Assembly (NCBI GenBank): GCA_910583885.1
Contig: CAJUAC010000041.1
Span: 1 to 24,882, forward strand
DNA: 24,882 nucleotides
DNA from: an uncultured Oscillospiraceae bacterium
Lineage (GTDB): Bacteria > Bacillota > Clostridia > Oscillospirales > Oscillospiraceae
Direction of reading: 5' to 3'
Position 1 is the first letter of the stretch, and the number at the start of each line of letters is the position of its first letter. Shown in pieces: positions 1 to 7,967 of this stretch. The notes beneath the pieces were generated by a model that saw only the letters and a list, made by a program, of their open reading frames with translations, was not told the DNA's origin and searched no databases. Made by a program: the position numbers and the translations under genes.

Positions 1-42
1 TTCTGCTACCGCCGCCAGCGCACCTGTCGTCTTATCGGCCAT
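1..42 (-). CDS. 5' end of a phage gene running off the window (partial)
   Basis: Fourteen codons are visible, beginning MADKTTGALA, and the frame is open to the window edge. The ATG lies inside the last codons of the DUF1617-like gene upstream, an 11-nt overlap, and a GAGGG sequence precedes it by about 10 nt. This tight coupling matches the rest of the operon. Too little is present to assign a function. Its place after the tail fibre suggests a further tail accessory, holin or lysis gene, but that is position only. Confidence 0.45.
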   Translation of the reverse strand, partial: MADKTTGALAAVAE

Positions 43-424
43 CGCCCAGGCCCTCGAATACGACAATGCCGTCCAAGGCGTCTATGGAGGCAGGGGAAAT
101 CTTAATCATGTCAGAATACCGGCTCAGATCCACGCGGTCGAACTGAATGTCCGCCGGTTCCTCCATAGCGCTGTTGTATTTTTCAAGGAACGCCTCCGCC
201 GTCTCATTGTCTGGGAATTGGAACCGCCCGTTCTGATCCTTCTTTCCGCTGAACTCCTGGAGCAGGGCGTCCTCCATACCGGCGATTGTGTGGAACTCGT
301 CCTCCAGCTTCCGCTTCAGCCGGACGACAGACCTCGCGGCCTTATAGGGGAGGACAAGCTGGGACAGTTCCCGGGCGGCGTTGTAGGATCTCAGGATTTG
401 GTTGGGCGTCATGGTAAGTGTCAT
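32..424 (-). CDS. DUF1617-like phage tail accessory protein
   Basis: A 130-aa mostly helical protein with a lysine/arginine-rich middle (about residues 28-42) and an acidic C-terminal half. Its size, helical pattern and position just after the tail fibre resemble the DUF1617 proteins of Gram-positive siphophages, whose role is unknown; this is family resemblance recalled from reading, not a search. The ATG at 424 is chosen because AAAGGAG lies 7-8 nt upstream and because it overlaps the fibre stop by 4 nt (ATGA), indicating translational coupling. No signal peptide or membrane segment is visible. It may be a structural or assembly factor of the tail tip. Confidence 0.7.
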   Translation of the reverse strand: MTLTMTPNQILRSYNAARELSQLVLPYKAARSVVRLKRKLEDEFHTIAGMEDALLQEFSGKKDQNGRFQFPDNETAEAFLEKYNSAMEEPADIQFDRVDLSRYSDMIKISPASIDALDGIVVFEGLGDGR

Positions 425-2190
425 ACGTTTTCTCCTTTCAATTCGCGCACCTGTTTTTTTAACTGCTGTATTTCATGTACTGCCAACGCAATCAGCTCCT
501 CATACCGCAGCCCGCAGACTGCTGCACCGTCAACCTCCCACTGACAGTATGCCGCCAGTTCGCTGTCCGGCAGCCCGGCGGCATCCCTGGCCGCCGCCAC
601 ATCCTGGGCAATAAACCCGGTGTGGGCACGATAGTTGTCTCCATACCGGCGGCGGTAGGAGCAGGGGCGCAGCGCGTCGAATACTGGTTCGTACCTGCTC
701 ATGTCATACTCTATGTCGAACTTCTCCAGCCTGTCCGAGCTGCTGATCGCCCCGTCCTGGGCGTAGACGTTGTTCCAGCGGAAGAAGCTTGTGCCGCAGT
801 CGTACCGCCTGTCGGCATTGGGATAGAAGTCGTTGGCACAGGTGACGCCGTCCGCACCGTATAGGGTGACATAGCCAGTTCTGGCGTTTAGGTAGATATC
901 CCCTCCATAAGTATTCAAACGAACGCCGCGCGCCCACAGATCAAAGGCATTATCGGCGCTGGCCGCGCCTGTTATCCGGATTTCCGTGGCAATGTCCCCA
1001 TACCCATCACGCAGATAGATGCTGTTGCCATATAACGTGTTCAGGAACAGCGTATCGGTATCAATGGTAGAGCCATTAATGATTGTCTTATTGCCCGCCA
1101 GGTCGGAGAAGGTCACCATTCCATTAAACGTAATTTCCCTGCTGGAGATCGTTGCATTTCCTGCTTTGAGGGAGATGGTGCTGGAATACGTGCCATTAGA
1201 TACTGACAATGTAATGCTGTCCACATACTGGCTGATACTGGATACCTCTCTGTTTGTGCTCGTAATCTGGCTCTGGAGGCTGGCCGCTGTCTGCTGGAGG
1301 GTAGAAACGCCGCCCTCGGCGTTGGATATCCGCGTGGACAGGCTGGTTGCGGTCAGCTCCAGCTGCCCAATATCCCCCTCCGCGTTCTGCACCCGCAGGG
1401 AGATCCCGTCCAGCGAGGCGGACAGCGAGGTTACTCTTCCATCCGTGGCGGAGATCCTCGCGGTCAGGCTGTCAGCTGTCGCCTTGATCTCATTTTTAAG
1501 GCCCGCCTCTTTGTTTTCGATCTGAACCGTTAAGGAGGACGCCGTCTGCTCGATCTTGCTGTTGAGCCCGTTTGCGGTATTGGTGATCTGGGACGTCAGG
1601 CTGCTGGCCGTCTGTTCGATCTTGGAGCTGAGGCCCGCGTTGACGTCGTTGACCTCAGCGGTAATCCGGTCTACTTCAATGGTGATTCGGGCGTTGAGTT
1701 TTCGCACCTCATCAACTACCTCCAGCCGGATCATATTGGCGGTCTTAATGATGCGGGAGTAAATCTGCGCCTGCTGGCGGTCCGCCAGGCGCTGTGAGCG
1801 GGATTTGTATGGATATTCGTCATCGACCTCATCCGACGCCGGCGCGGAAGGGTCTGCCGTGTATAAGCCATCGAAGGTAATATCTGTCCTGGCCAGGACG
1901 GAGTACACGCCCCCAATGGTGATCCCATCCCCCACCTCCGCCGCCGGATCCAGAAGGCAGTCCACACTGGAAAAAGGCTGATACTCCACGGAGCGTACTT
2001 GGGCCAAGATACCGTCACACATGGCCTGGGTGCCCCAGGGACACTCCTTTTCGATGGTGCGCCCACTATCATCCCCAGCGGTGTAGCTGGTCTCATTGTC
2101 TACCCGCAGATTTACACGGCTGATCCTTACCGGCGGGTCGGATGTGTCCAAGTCGGACACCTTCATGCCCGCAAAAACTTTATCCAACAA
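421..2190 (-). CDS. Tail fibre/host-specificity protein with C-terminal S74 intramolecular chaperone
   Basis: A 589-aa fibre. Residues 1-125 look like the distal part of a baseplate hub protein. About 190-317 hold six 21-22-residue repeats (pattern xIxxTAxSLxxxIxNxxxGLx) expected to form a trimeric coiled coil. About 335-475 are beta-rich (YLRDGYGD, IYLNARTGYVTLYG). About 480-589 match the peptidase S74 chaperone domain, with Ser485 and Lys490 in the S-D-x3-K arrangement of the autocleavage dyad, then a GFIAQDV motif and a terminal helix EELIALAVHEIQQLKKQ. In this family the domain guides trimer folding and then cuts itself off. The start is a TTG at 2190 (or the adjacent TTG at 2187) with GGAGGTG about 10 nt upstream, overlapping the hub gene. 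Codons 11-16 carry one copy of the 17-bp parS-like palindrome. This is the likely receptor-binding protein. Confidence 0.88.
   Translation of the reverse strand: MLDKVFAGMKVSDLDTSDPPVRISRVNLRVDNETSYTAGDDSGRTIEKECPWGTQAMCDGILAQVRSVEYQPFSSVDCLLDPAAEVGDGITIGGVYSVLARTDITFDGLYTADPSAPASDEVDDEYPYKSRSQRLADRQQAQIYSRIIKTANMIRLEVVDEVRKLNARITIEVDRITAEVNDVNAGLSSKIEQTASSLTSQITNTANGLNSKIEQTASSLTVQIENKEAGLKNEIKATADSLTARISATDGRVTSLSASLDGISLRVQNAEGDIGQLELTATSLSTRISNAEGGVSTLQQTAASLQSQITSTNREVSSISQYVDSITLSVSNGTYSSTISLKAGNATISSREITFNGMVTFSDLAGNKTIINGSTIDTDTLFLNTLYGNSIYLRDGYGDIATEIRITGAASADNAFDLWARGVRLNTYGGDIYLNARTGYVTLYGADGVTCANDFYPNADRRYDCGTSFFRWNNVYAQDGAISSSDRLEKFDIEYDMSRYEPVFDALRPCSYRRRYGDNYRAHTGFIAQDVAAARDAAGLPDSELAAYCQWEVDGAAVCGLRYEELIALAVHEIQQLKKQVRELKGENV
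1240..1623 (-). repeat. Six 21-22-aa coiled-coil repeats within the tail fibre
   Basis: Residues 190-317 of the fibre fall into six units: two begin KIEQTASSL, followed by EIKATADSL, a diverged LSASLDGI unit, LELTATSL and LQQTAASL. The first two share nine identical leading residues; later units are degenerate. The regular placement of I/L and T/S fits a fibrous coiled coil. Such in-frame repeats allow the fibre shaft to lengthen or shorten by recombination. Confidence 0.7.
2144..2160. promoter_or_regulatory. parS-like 17-bp near-palindrome, site 1 (fibre gene 5' end)
   Basis: GTGTCCAAGTCGGACAC on the plus strand: two arms around a central G, with one mismatch in the right arm (TC instead of TT). 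Flanks AT on the left and C on the right are shared with the other two sites. On the minus strand it is read as V-S-D-L-D-T in the fibre protein. It is probably a ParB-binding centromere site; see sites 2 and 3. Confidence 0.6.
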
Positions 2191-2881
2191 GAATCTTCAC
2201 ACCTCCCAATGTGATGGCGGATCCATACTCCGTCACCAGATAATTTGTCTCCGGCGGGATATCACCGTACCGCAGGAGCAGCAGCCTCCCCTCGTCGCTC
2301 ATCACCCAGTTTCCCGCGTTGCACACAGCGATGAACTCCAGGATATCCATCATAGTTACCTCGCCGTTTTCGTCCGTTGGATACGGGACAGGGAAGCCGT
2401 CCATCACTACTGTGCGCGGATCCACCTCTACACCCATGCGGTAGGCGATATCTGCAACGGCAACCCGCTGGGACATGGGCCAGTTAACCGGCGCGTAATC
2501 CTCCGTCAGCCATATGTCGCTGGCCTTCAGCATCGCGTCAAAGCCGTGGATGGTCAGTGTGCCGGTGCGCTTGTCCAGACGCCGGTTGGAGATGTAATAT
2601 ACCCCTTTGGGCAGCCATTCCGAAACCTGGCCGCCCAGCTGCAGCCGGACGTAGACCCTCATCTCCGCTTGGCGCGGGATGAGGCCCGGTTCCCGGAGGA
2701 CTAAGTCAATCTGCCGGGAAGCGCAGGTTCCAATATCCGGCGAGGCGAACGCACCGCCGGAGGTGGACAGGGAGATCAGCCGGTCCTGGTGATAGTTCTC
2801 TCCGGCAATGCGCACATAGCACTCCTTCTGGTGGCGCGGATCACGCAGCATGGTCTGGTATAGCTCACTTGTGCGCAGCAT
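2180..2881 (-). CDS. Tail/baseplate hub-like minor tail protein
   Basis: A 233-aa protein that begins with a beta-rich region (ECYVRIAG, GVYYISNRRLDKRTGTLTIHGFD) typical of baseplate-hub or tail-associated proteins that follow the tape measure and distal tail genes in siphophages. It is short for that family. The start of the next protein (residues 1-125 of the fibre) looks like the missing remainder, so the two may be a split form of one ancestral hub-fibre. The ATG follows the stop of the upstream gene directly (TAG then ATG), with GGAGGAAAA as ribosome-binding site. No lysozyme or peptidase motif is seen. The role in the tail tip is inferred from gene order and fold character. Confidence 0.65.
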   Translation of the reverse strand: MLRTSELYQTMLRDPRHQKECYVRIAGENYHQDRLISLSTSGGAFASPDIGTCASRQIDLVLREPGLIPRQAEMRVYVRLQLGGQVSEWLPKGVYYISNRRLDKRTGTLTIHGFDAMLKASDIWLTEDYAPVNWPMSQRVAVADIAYRMGVEVDPRTVVMDGFPVPYPTDENGEVTMMDILEFIAVCNAGNWVMSDEGRLLLLRYGDIPPETNYLVTEYGSAITLGGVKILVG

Positions 2882-3241
2882 CTATTTTTCCTCCAGCGTA
2901 AAGGACCCGCCGCCAAAATAGGTGGTGTTCCCCCGCACCATCCGTGTGGTGGCGCTGGGGGCGGACACGTAAAAGAGCTTGCGCATCTCCCCCATGGTAT
3001 CGTCAATGTACTCCACCGCCGCCGGGCGGTCCTGGAGAGCGCCTAGCAGGCTGTACCATGTTGTGTCCTTCATCCTGGTCAGTGAGACGCTGATCCCCCG
3101 CTTGACTACCCCGGCGCGGTAGTCGATGCCGTCCAGGCCCACCACGCTGCGCTCCTGCCGGGTGAGTTCGTACTGCTCCATCCCTTCTTCCAGAATCCAG
3201 GGTGTGAAATCCACGCCGTTGATCACCAGCTTTGCTCGCAT
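2882..3241 (-). CDS. Distal tail-like protein (small tail protein after the tape measure)
   Basis: A 119-aa protein beginning MRAKLVINGVDFTPWILEEG, rich in beta-strand patterns. Its size and position, immediately downstream of the tape measure and before the hub, fit a small distal-tail or tail-tip adaptor that joins the tail tube to the baseplate. It has GTAAGGAGGG ahead of its ATG and lies 11 nt after the tape measure stop. No enzymatic motif is visible. The assignment rests mainly on order, with a general resemblance to small siphophage tail proteins. Confidence 0.6.
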   Translation of the reverse strand: MRAKLVINGVDFTPWILEEGMEQYELTRQERSVVGLDGIDYRAGVVKRGISVSLTRMKDTTWYSLLGALQDRPAAVEYIDDTMGEMRKLFYVSAPSATTRMVRGNTTYFGGGSFTLEEK

Positions 3242-3252
3242 AGCCGCCCTCC

Positions 3253-6200
3253 TTACATGTCATAGGCCCGGTTGTAGTTCTTTTGGTGCCCGTAGGTGAT
3301 CTGGCCGACCTTCTGCCCGTCCATGCGGACCTCCACGCCGTCCATCATCCCGCCAAACGCCTCCTGGAGCTCGCCCAGGGTAATCAGCTCCCCCTTTGCC
3401 ATGCGGTCGCCAAAAACCCGTGTGGCCATCTCCAGCGCCTCCTGGGCCCTCTCGTACCCCTCCGGAACGCCCCCGCCGCTCTGTACCATGGTGTCGGCCA
3501 GGTCGGCGTAGGGCCCGCTCCCGATAGCGCCGGCAACGGAGGACATGATGGTCTGGCCCACGTCCCTGCTCACGCTGGCCAATGTGGACAGGCCGCTCCA
3601 CATGCCATCTGCCAGCCCGATGGTGAAGGAACGCCCGATCTCCGGCGCGTTCTGGCTGTAGTAGCTGCGCAGGTCGTTGATCTGGGAGGCGATCTCCGCG
3701 TCCGTCTGGGCTTTCAAATCTTTCAGCTCGTCCAGCGCCACCCGGTTGGCCAGCTGCTGCTTCTCCCTGTAGATGTTGGCGTACTGGTCAAGCTCCCGGT
3801 CTGTCAGGCCCAGCAGGGCGTGGAGCTCACTCTCCGCGCTGGGGCCCATGGCCCGGATTTCGTCCACGATAGCGGAACCAACGCCCCGCTCTTCCAGCTT
3901 GTCCAGCCCCTTGTAGAAGGACTTCATGATGGAAACCTGATCCTGGAGGTTGTGCAGCAGATCCTTGCCGGAAATTTCCTCCCGCTCTGACACCTTGTCA
4001 AACAGGCCGTAAGCGTTGGCAATCTGCTCCTGCCGCTTCTCCATGGCGTCATAGTACTCGTTCTGAAGCTCCGCCACCTTCTTGTTGGCGTCCTCGATCT
4101 TCTGGTAGAACTCCGCCTGGACCTGGGCCCGCAGATCGTAAATTTTCTCTTCCGCCTCAGCGTACTGCTTGCTGCCTTCAATAAACTGATCCTGGATGCC
4201 CCGCCATGTGGCCAGCTGCTCCTGCAAGGTAGCCTTTTGATACTTGGCCTGACGGTCCGCCGTGGTCTTCAGGGAGTCGTAGTATTCCGCCTGGTACTTC
4301 TGCTTCAGGTCGTAGATCTTTTCCTCCGCCTGGGCGTACTGCTTGCTGCCTTCGACAAACTGGCCCTGAATGGTTTCCCACAGCTCCAGCTGCTCCTGGA
4401 AGGAGAGGTTCATGTACTTGGTCTGATGGTCCGCCCAGTCCTTACTGCGGGTAAACACATCCTTGGCCATCTCGTCAGCGGCCTTCACCGCCTTGTCGCT
4501 GCTGTTGGAGATGCCCTCCGCTACGCCCAGGGATATGTACTGACCAACCTCGTCACGGAAAACCTTGGAGGGAGAATTGATGCCCAGGATGTCTTGTACG
4601 GTAGTTACAATACCGTTGAAAAATCCTTTTACTTTCCCTTTAAGCCACTCAGCTTTTTCTGTTATACCATCCCAAACTCCAGCAATAATATCTTCCCCCA
4701 AGCCCTGTATGTCACTCATAAGCTCTGCCGCTCCGCTTACAACCTTCCCGACGATTTCCGCAGCCGCTTTGCCAATTTCCGGCAGATTATCAATGATACC
4801 AACCACGAGTTCACCGACAATCTCCGCAGCCGCACTCAACAGCTTCGGGACATTCTCAACAATGCTGTCGACCAAATCAGAAATGATGACAGGCGCTTTT
4901 TCAATGAGAGTGGGGAGCGATTCTATCAAGCCATCCGCCAAGGACGTGACGATTTCAATAGCCGCGTCCACCAACATGCCTACATTGTCGATAGCCGCCT
5001 CTGTCAATTCAGAAACCATAGAAACAGATGCGGGAACTAAATCCGGAAGCGCATCAGAAATTCCGGAGACCAGCGTATCCAGGATTTCCAATGCAGCGGC
5101 AGATAAGCCAGGGAGTGCATTGCTGATACCTGAAACGATTCCTTCCAAAAGCTCCCCTCCAGCATCTATCATGGAAGGAAGGATTTCTTCAATCATCTGC
5201 GGGGCCTGCTCACCGATCTGCACACCCAGCTGCTCCAACAGCGTACCCATTCCGCTTAGAATAGTCTCTACCCTTGGCAATACATTGTCTGCTGCCACAC
5301 CCAGGCTTTCGGTAAAATTGGTCATCAACCCAGCTAAATCTGCATCATCTCTGGCAATGCCCGTTACCAGGTTCTCCCAGGCGGCTTTCATGGAATTGGT
5401 GCTGCCCTCGATGGTGCTGGCGGCCTCTTTGGCTGTGGTGCCGGTGATGCCCATGTCGGTCTGCACCGCGTGGATGGCCTGGATCATCTGGTCAAAGCTG
5501 ACGTTGTCCAGGTTGGATATGGTCTCGTTGAGGATGCCGCTGTCGTTGATCAGCCGCACCATCTCCGCTTGGGTGCCCCCATAGCCCAGCTTGAGGTTGT
5601 CCAGCATGTCAAAGTTCCGCTTGGCAAACCCCTGGTAGGCATTCTGGATGCTCTCCATGTCGGTGCCCATTTTGTTGGCGTTGTCGGCCATGTCAATGAT
5701 GGCCTGATCCGCCAGCTGTGCCGCCGCCTCCGTGTCCCCGCCCAGGCCCTGGATCAGGCTGGCGGAGAAACTGGTGACGGTCTCCATGTACTCGTTGGCG
5801 GAGAGCCCGGCGGTCTGAAACGCCTTGTCCGCGTTGGAGAATACTGTCTGCTGGGAGGCCAGCAGCCGCTCATATTCGCCGGACACCTCGTTCGCGGATT
5901 TCCCCACAGACTGTGCGTATTCTTCCAACGACGCGGCTTCTGTTCCGAACAGCGTCTTGATGCCGCCGCTGAGCTGCTCAAACTGTGAAAACCCCTCCAG
6001 CGACTGCCTGCCCAGATCCAGGGCGGCATCCGCTACAGACCGCAGGGCGTCCGCCAGCTTCCGGGCCCCGGCCATAATGACGTCGGAAAGGACATTGGCC
6101 TTCAGGATATCCCCAAAGGACAGCCCTGCCTTTCCGGCGTCCTCCATACTGTCGCCCGCCCGCTTCACCCCGTCTGCCAGCTCGTCCATGCTCTGGCCGC

Positions 6201-6648
6201 TGCCCTCCATGGCCCGGCTGTTTTCCTCCACAGCGTTGGTCATGCTGGCAAGCTCCGCCTCCGCCTTGTTGAGCTGGGCCGCCAGGTCGTTGACCTTCTT
6301 TGCCTGGGAGTTGTAGGCGTTCTGGGCTTTCAGGGCCTCGCTAGAGTTCTCTCCGAATTCCTTCGCAGCCTTGTCCAGGGCCTGGCCCAAGCTGTCCAGC
6401 TTTTCCTTCTGGCTGGCGATCTCCTTGTTGAGGATTTCCGTTTTGCTCCTGGTGGCCTCAATCGACCGGTTCAATACCTCGTTTTTCGCCGCCAGGGACT
6501 GCTGGGAATCCGCGTTTTTCAGGAAACTAGCCGTCACGGCGGTCATTTCCGCCCCCAGGGCCTTGATTTGGGCGTTTACAGCCTTGAGGCTGTCTTTGAA
6601 TGCCTTTTCACCCTCAATGCCCAGACGAGCGCCAATGTCATATGCCAT
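3253..6648 (-). CDS. Tail tape measure protein
   Basis: The longest gene (1131 aa) stands right after the G/GT chaperones, as tape measures do; it sets tail length and is ejected with the DNA. Residues 1-150 are coiled coil. About 165-235 resemble the conserved tape-measure start. About 437-670 are a hydrophobic helical segment made of repeated units with motifs such as IVSGISNALPGL, VDSIVENVPKLL and VGIIDNLPEIGKAAAEIVG, likely membrane-inserting. About 737-857 contain two near-identical tandem repeats of about 60 aa sharing QFxEGSKQYAxAEEKIYDL. The DNA for the hydrophobic segment (roughly 4570-5390) is visibly richer in A/T than both flanks, suggesting mosaic replacement. GTGAGGTGAG precedes the ATG. 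No peptidoglycan hydrolase domain is seen. Confidence 0.93.
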   Translation of the reverse strand: MAYDIGARLGIEGEKAFKDSLKAVNAQIKALGAEMTAVTASFLKNADSQQSLAAKNEVLNRSIEATRSKTEILNKEIASQKEKLDSLGQALDKAAKEFGENSSEALKAQNAYNSQAKKVNDLAAQLNKAEAELASMTNAVEENSRAMEGSGQSMDELADGVKRAGDSMEDAGKAGLSFGDILKANVLSDVIMAGARKLADALRSVADAALDLGRQSLEGFSQFEQLSGGIKTLFGTEAASLEEYAQSVGKSANEVSGEYERLLASQQTVFSNADKAFQTAGLSANEYMETVTSFSASLIQGLGGDTEAAAQLADQAIIDMADNANKMGTDMESIQNAYQGFAKRNFDMLDNLKLGYGGTQAEMVRLINDSGILNETISNLDNVSFDQMIQAIHAVQTDMGITGTTAKEAASTIEGSTNSMKAAWENLVTGIARDDADLAGLMTNFTESLGVAADNVLPRVETILSGMGTLLEQLGVQIGEQAPQMIEEILPSMIDAGGELLEGIVSGISNALPGLSAAALEILDTLVSGISDALPDLVPASVSMVSELTEAAIDNVGMLVDAAIEIVTSLADGLIESLPTLIEKAPVIISDLVDSIVENVPKLLSAAAEIVGELVVGIIDNLPEIGKAAAEIVGKVVSGAAELMSDIQGLGEDIIAGVWDGITEKAEWLKGKVKGFFNGIVTTVQDILGINSPSKVFRDEVGQYISLGVAEGISNSSDKAVKAADEMAKDVFTRSKDWADHQTKYMNLSFQEQLELWETIQGQFVEGSKQYAQAEEKIYDLKQKYQAEYYDSLKTTADRQAKYQKATLQEQLATWRGIQDQFIEGSKQYAEAEEKIYDLRAQVQAEFYQKIEDANKKVAELQNEYYDAMEKRQEQIANAYGLFDKVSEREEISGKDLLHNLQDQVSIMKSFYKGLDKLEERGVGSAIVDEIRAMGPSAESELHALLGLTDRELDQYANIYREKQQLANRVALDELKDLKAQTDAEIASQINDLRSYYSQNAPEIGRSFTIGLADGMWSGLSTLASVSRDVGQTIMSSVAGAIGSGPYADLADTMVQSGGGVPEGYERAQEALEMATRVFGDRMAKGELITLGELQEAFGGMMDGVEVRMDGQKVGQITYGHQKNYNRAYDM

Positions 6649-6657
6649 CCACTCACC

Positions 6658-7217
6658 TCACAGAACATCCGGGATAATATCTTCATCAGAGAGGGCGCGG
6701 CGCAGCTCCGCGCCCTCGCATTTGATCTGGTGGATGGCGACTAGGTCCATCAGCTCCCCATAGGGGATGTCCAATGTTTCCTCCCTGGTCAGGCCAACCG
6801 CCATCCCGTACCACACAAACCACGAAGGGCTCAGCTCTGATCCGCCGCCGCTGCTGCCGAGGCGGCGGCGCCGTTTTTTGGCGGGTCGGCCTCCACCGTC
6901 CGGACGCTGTCGCCGGCAATAGCCGTCACCAGTGCCGCCTGTACCTCCGCCAGATCCAGCACGTCCAGCAGCATGTCCATGTCCGGCGGCTGGGTCGGGT
7001 TTTTCCCATTGATCCTGTCGTATCGCCACCCGGCGTCCAGCATGTTTTCCAGCAGCCACAGGCATTCCTCAATCACGTCCATCCCGTCGGCCGCCCCCTG
7101 GAGCGCCTGGAAGATGCCGTCCAGGGTTCCATACCTCTCCTTGCAGGCATTTAACACCCGGAGGGAGAAGCGCAGGGGATATTCCTTGCCCGCCAGGGTG
7201 ATTGTCCCGTTTCTCAT
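6658..7217 (-). CDS. Tail assembly chaperone GT, frameshift product (-1)
   Basis: Readthrough form of the G chaperone. At 6873-6879 the minus strand has the perfect slippery heptamer A-AAA-AAC in the G frame (CCA AAA AAC). A -1 slip there continues as KKRRRRLGSSGGGSELSPSW and runs to the stop at 6658, ending DEDIIPDVL, for a product of about 186 aa. The T part (WFVWYGMAVGLTREETLDI, then IHQIKCEGAELRRA) resembles gpT domains that bind the tape measure. A GC-rich stem (6843-6851 with 6862-6870) follows the heptamer by 2 nt and could stimulate slipping. Gene order (major tail, G/GT, tape measure) and the universality of this frameshift in siphophages support the call. Confidence 0.85.
6831..7217 (-). 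CDS. Tail assembly chaperone G
   Basis: A 128-aa helical protein beginning MRNGTITLAGKEYPLRFSLRVLNA. It matches the size and style of gpG-like chaperones of siphophages, which coat the tape measure with the GT form during tail assembly and are absent from the virion. It starts with ATGA overlapping the major tail stop by 4 nt. The last 19 residues (from PPKNG to the alanine-rich end) are encoded downstream of or within the slippery site, so most ribosomes terminate at 6831 and a minority produce GT. Confidence 0.85.
   Translation of the reverse strand: MRNGTITLAGKEYPLRFSLRVLNACKERYGTLDGIFQALQGAADGMDVIEECLWLLENMLDAGWRYDRINGKNPTQPPDMDMLLDVLDLAEVQAALVTAIAGDSVRTVEADPPKNGAAASAAAAADQS
6873..6879 (-). 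promoter_or_regulatory. -1 ribosomal frameshift site A-AAA-AAC
   Basis: The minus strand reads CCA AAA AAC GGC in the G frame, giving an ideal X-XXY-YYZ heptamer. Immediately downstream a GC-rich inverted repeat CGCCGCCGC / GCGGCGGCG with an 11-nt loop can fold. The -1 frame downstream is open for about 70 codons and encodes a T-like domain. Confidence 0.88.
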
Positions 7218-7867
7218 ACCTCATCCCCCCCGATGTTCAGGCCCGCCCGGGCGTAGGCGGCCGCCGCAGCCTCCGCGCCGATGTTCAGCCTGTGCTTGAT
7301 GTACGTCTCCGCCTGGGCCTCCGTGGTGAAGGTAGCCTCCCGTTTCCACTTATGGGTCTCACTGTCATCCCGCATGATGGTGCCGCTCAGCTCCGGCACC
7401 TGCCACTCGATGCTCTCCCCCTGGGTGGTGGCGGAATCGGACGGCACAGAGAACATGACCTTGGTCAGCACGACGGCCCGCCAGCGCGTCATGTGGTTGA
7501 CCATCTTCTTGATGATGAATCCGGTACCCAGATAGGGCGTCACCTGGCTGTCGTCGAAGACCAGCTCCTTCACGCCGGTGTCAGTAATGCCAGGGATCTC
7601 CTCCAGTTCCTGCTCCACCACTCCCAGCAGGTCTTTGGCCACCTCCTGGGACAGGTCGGTGGTGGAGGCGGTGAGGGTGCCGTTGGAAAACGTCCGGTCC
7701 GTTTCCGCGATGCCGTTGTCCCCGTACAGGTTGTTGTCCTCGCTGGTCTCGATGGAGATCTCCAGCTCCGTCATCTTCCCCATCACGCCGCCGCCGGAAT
7801 AGGACACATTCCCATCCACCACGTTGTACTTTGCGTAATAGGGCTTTGATACGCCGATTGTCGCCAT
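7214..7867 (-). CDS. Major tail tube protein
   Basis: A 217-aa protein, MATIGVSKPYYAKYNVVDG at its start, resembling the phi13-type major tail proteins of Gram-positive siphophages: an N-terminal strand GKMTELEISIET, a conserved acidic strand-rich centre and a C-terminal KREATFTTEAQAETYIKHRL. These proteins stack as hexameric rings to form the tail tube. The ATG at 7867 is preferred over an upstream in-frame start because AAAGGAAGAG sits about 9 nt upstream and the extra N-terminal residues would be encoded by the terminator hairpin. It lies directly behind that terminator and is coupled to G by a 4-nt overlap. Confidence 0.85.
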   Translation of the reverse strand: MATIGVSKPYYAKYNVVDGNVSYSGGGVMGKMTELEISIETSEDNNLYGDNGIAETDRTFSNGTLTASTTDLSQEVAKDLLGVVEQELEEIPGITDTGVKELVFDDSQVTPYLGTGFIIKKMVNHMTRWRAVVLTKVMFSVPSDSATTQGESIEWQVPELSGTIMRDDSETHKWKREATFTTEAQAETYIKHRLNIGAEAAAAAYARAGLNIGGDEV

Positions 7868-7895
7868 AGCAGTCTCTTCCTTTCTTCTGTCAAAA

Positions 7896-7945
7896 ATGAA
7901 AGAGCCGCCAACTGCCGGGTTCACCCCGGTAATTGACGGCTCTTG
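7896..7945 (-). terminator. Wobble-paired intrinsic terminator ahead of the major tail gene
   Basis: On the minus strand AAGAGCCGTCAATTACCGGG pairs with the complementary arm beginning CCCGGCAGTTGG and ending CGGCTCTT. The stem is about 20 bp with three G-T wobbles and a 4-5-nt loop, followed by TTCATTTTTG. The wobbles make the stem stronger in minus-strand RNA than in plus-strand RNA, consistent with minus-strand function. It could reduce or separate transcription between head and tail genes, or protect the 5' end of a processed tail transcript. No promoter is evident between it and the major tail gene. Confidence 0.65.
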
Positions 7946-7967
7946 GCTCTAAGGCTCTTGGCTCTAA
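7938..7967. repeat. 15-bp tandem direct duplication next to the terminator
   Basis: The unit GGCTCTTGGCTCTAA occurs twice in a row (7938-7952, 7953-7967) on the plus strand. It starts within the outer arm of the terminator hairpin and ends at the stop codon of the Com-like gene. It looks like a local slippage duplication. No function is evident. Confidence 0.8.

Noticed and set aside
4237..5584. Plus-strand open frames opposite the tape measure
   Set aside because: Low-complexity serine/proline-rich translations in antisense to a certain tape measure gene; no start signals.
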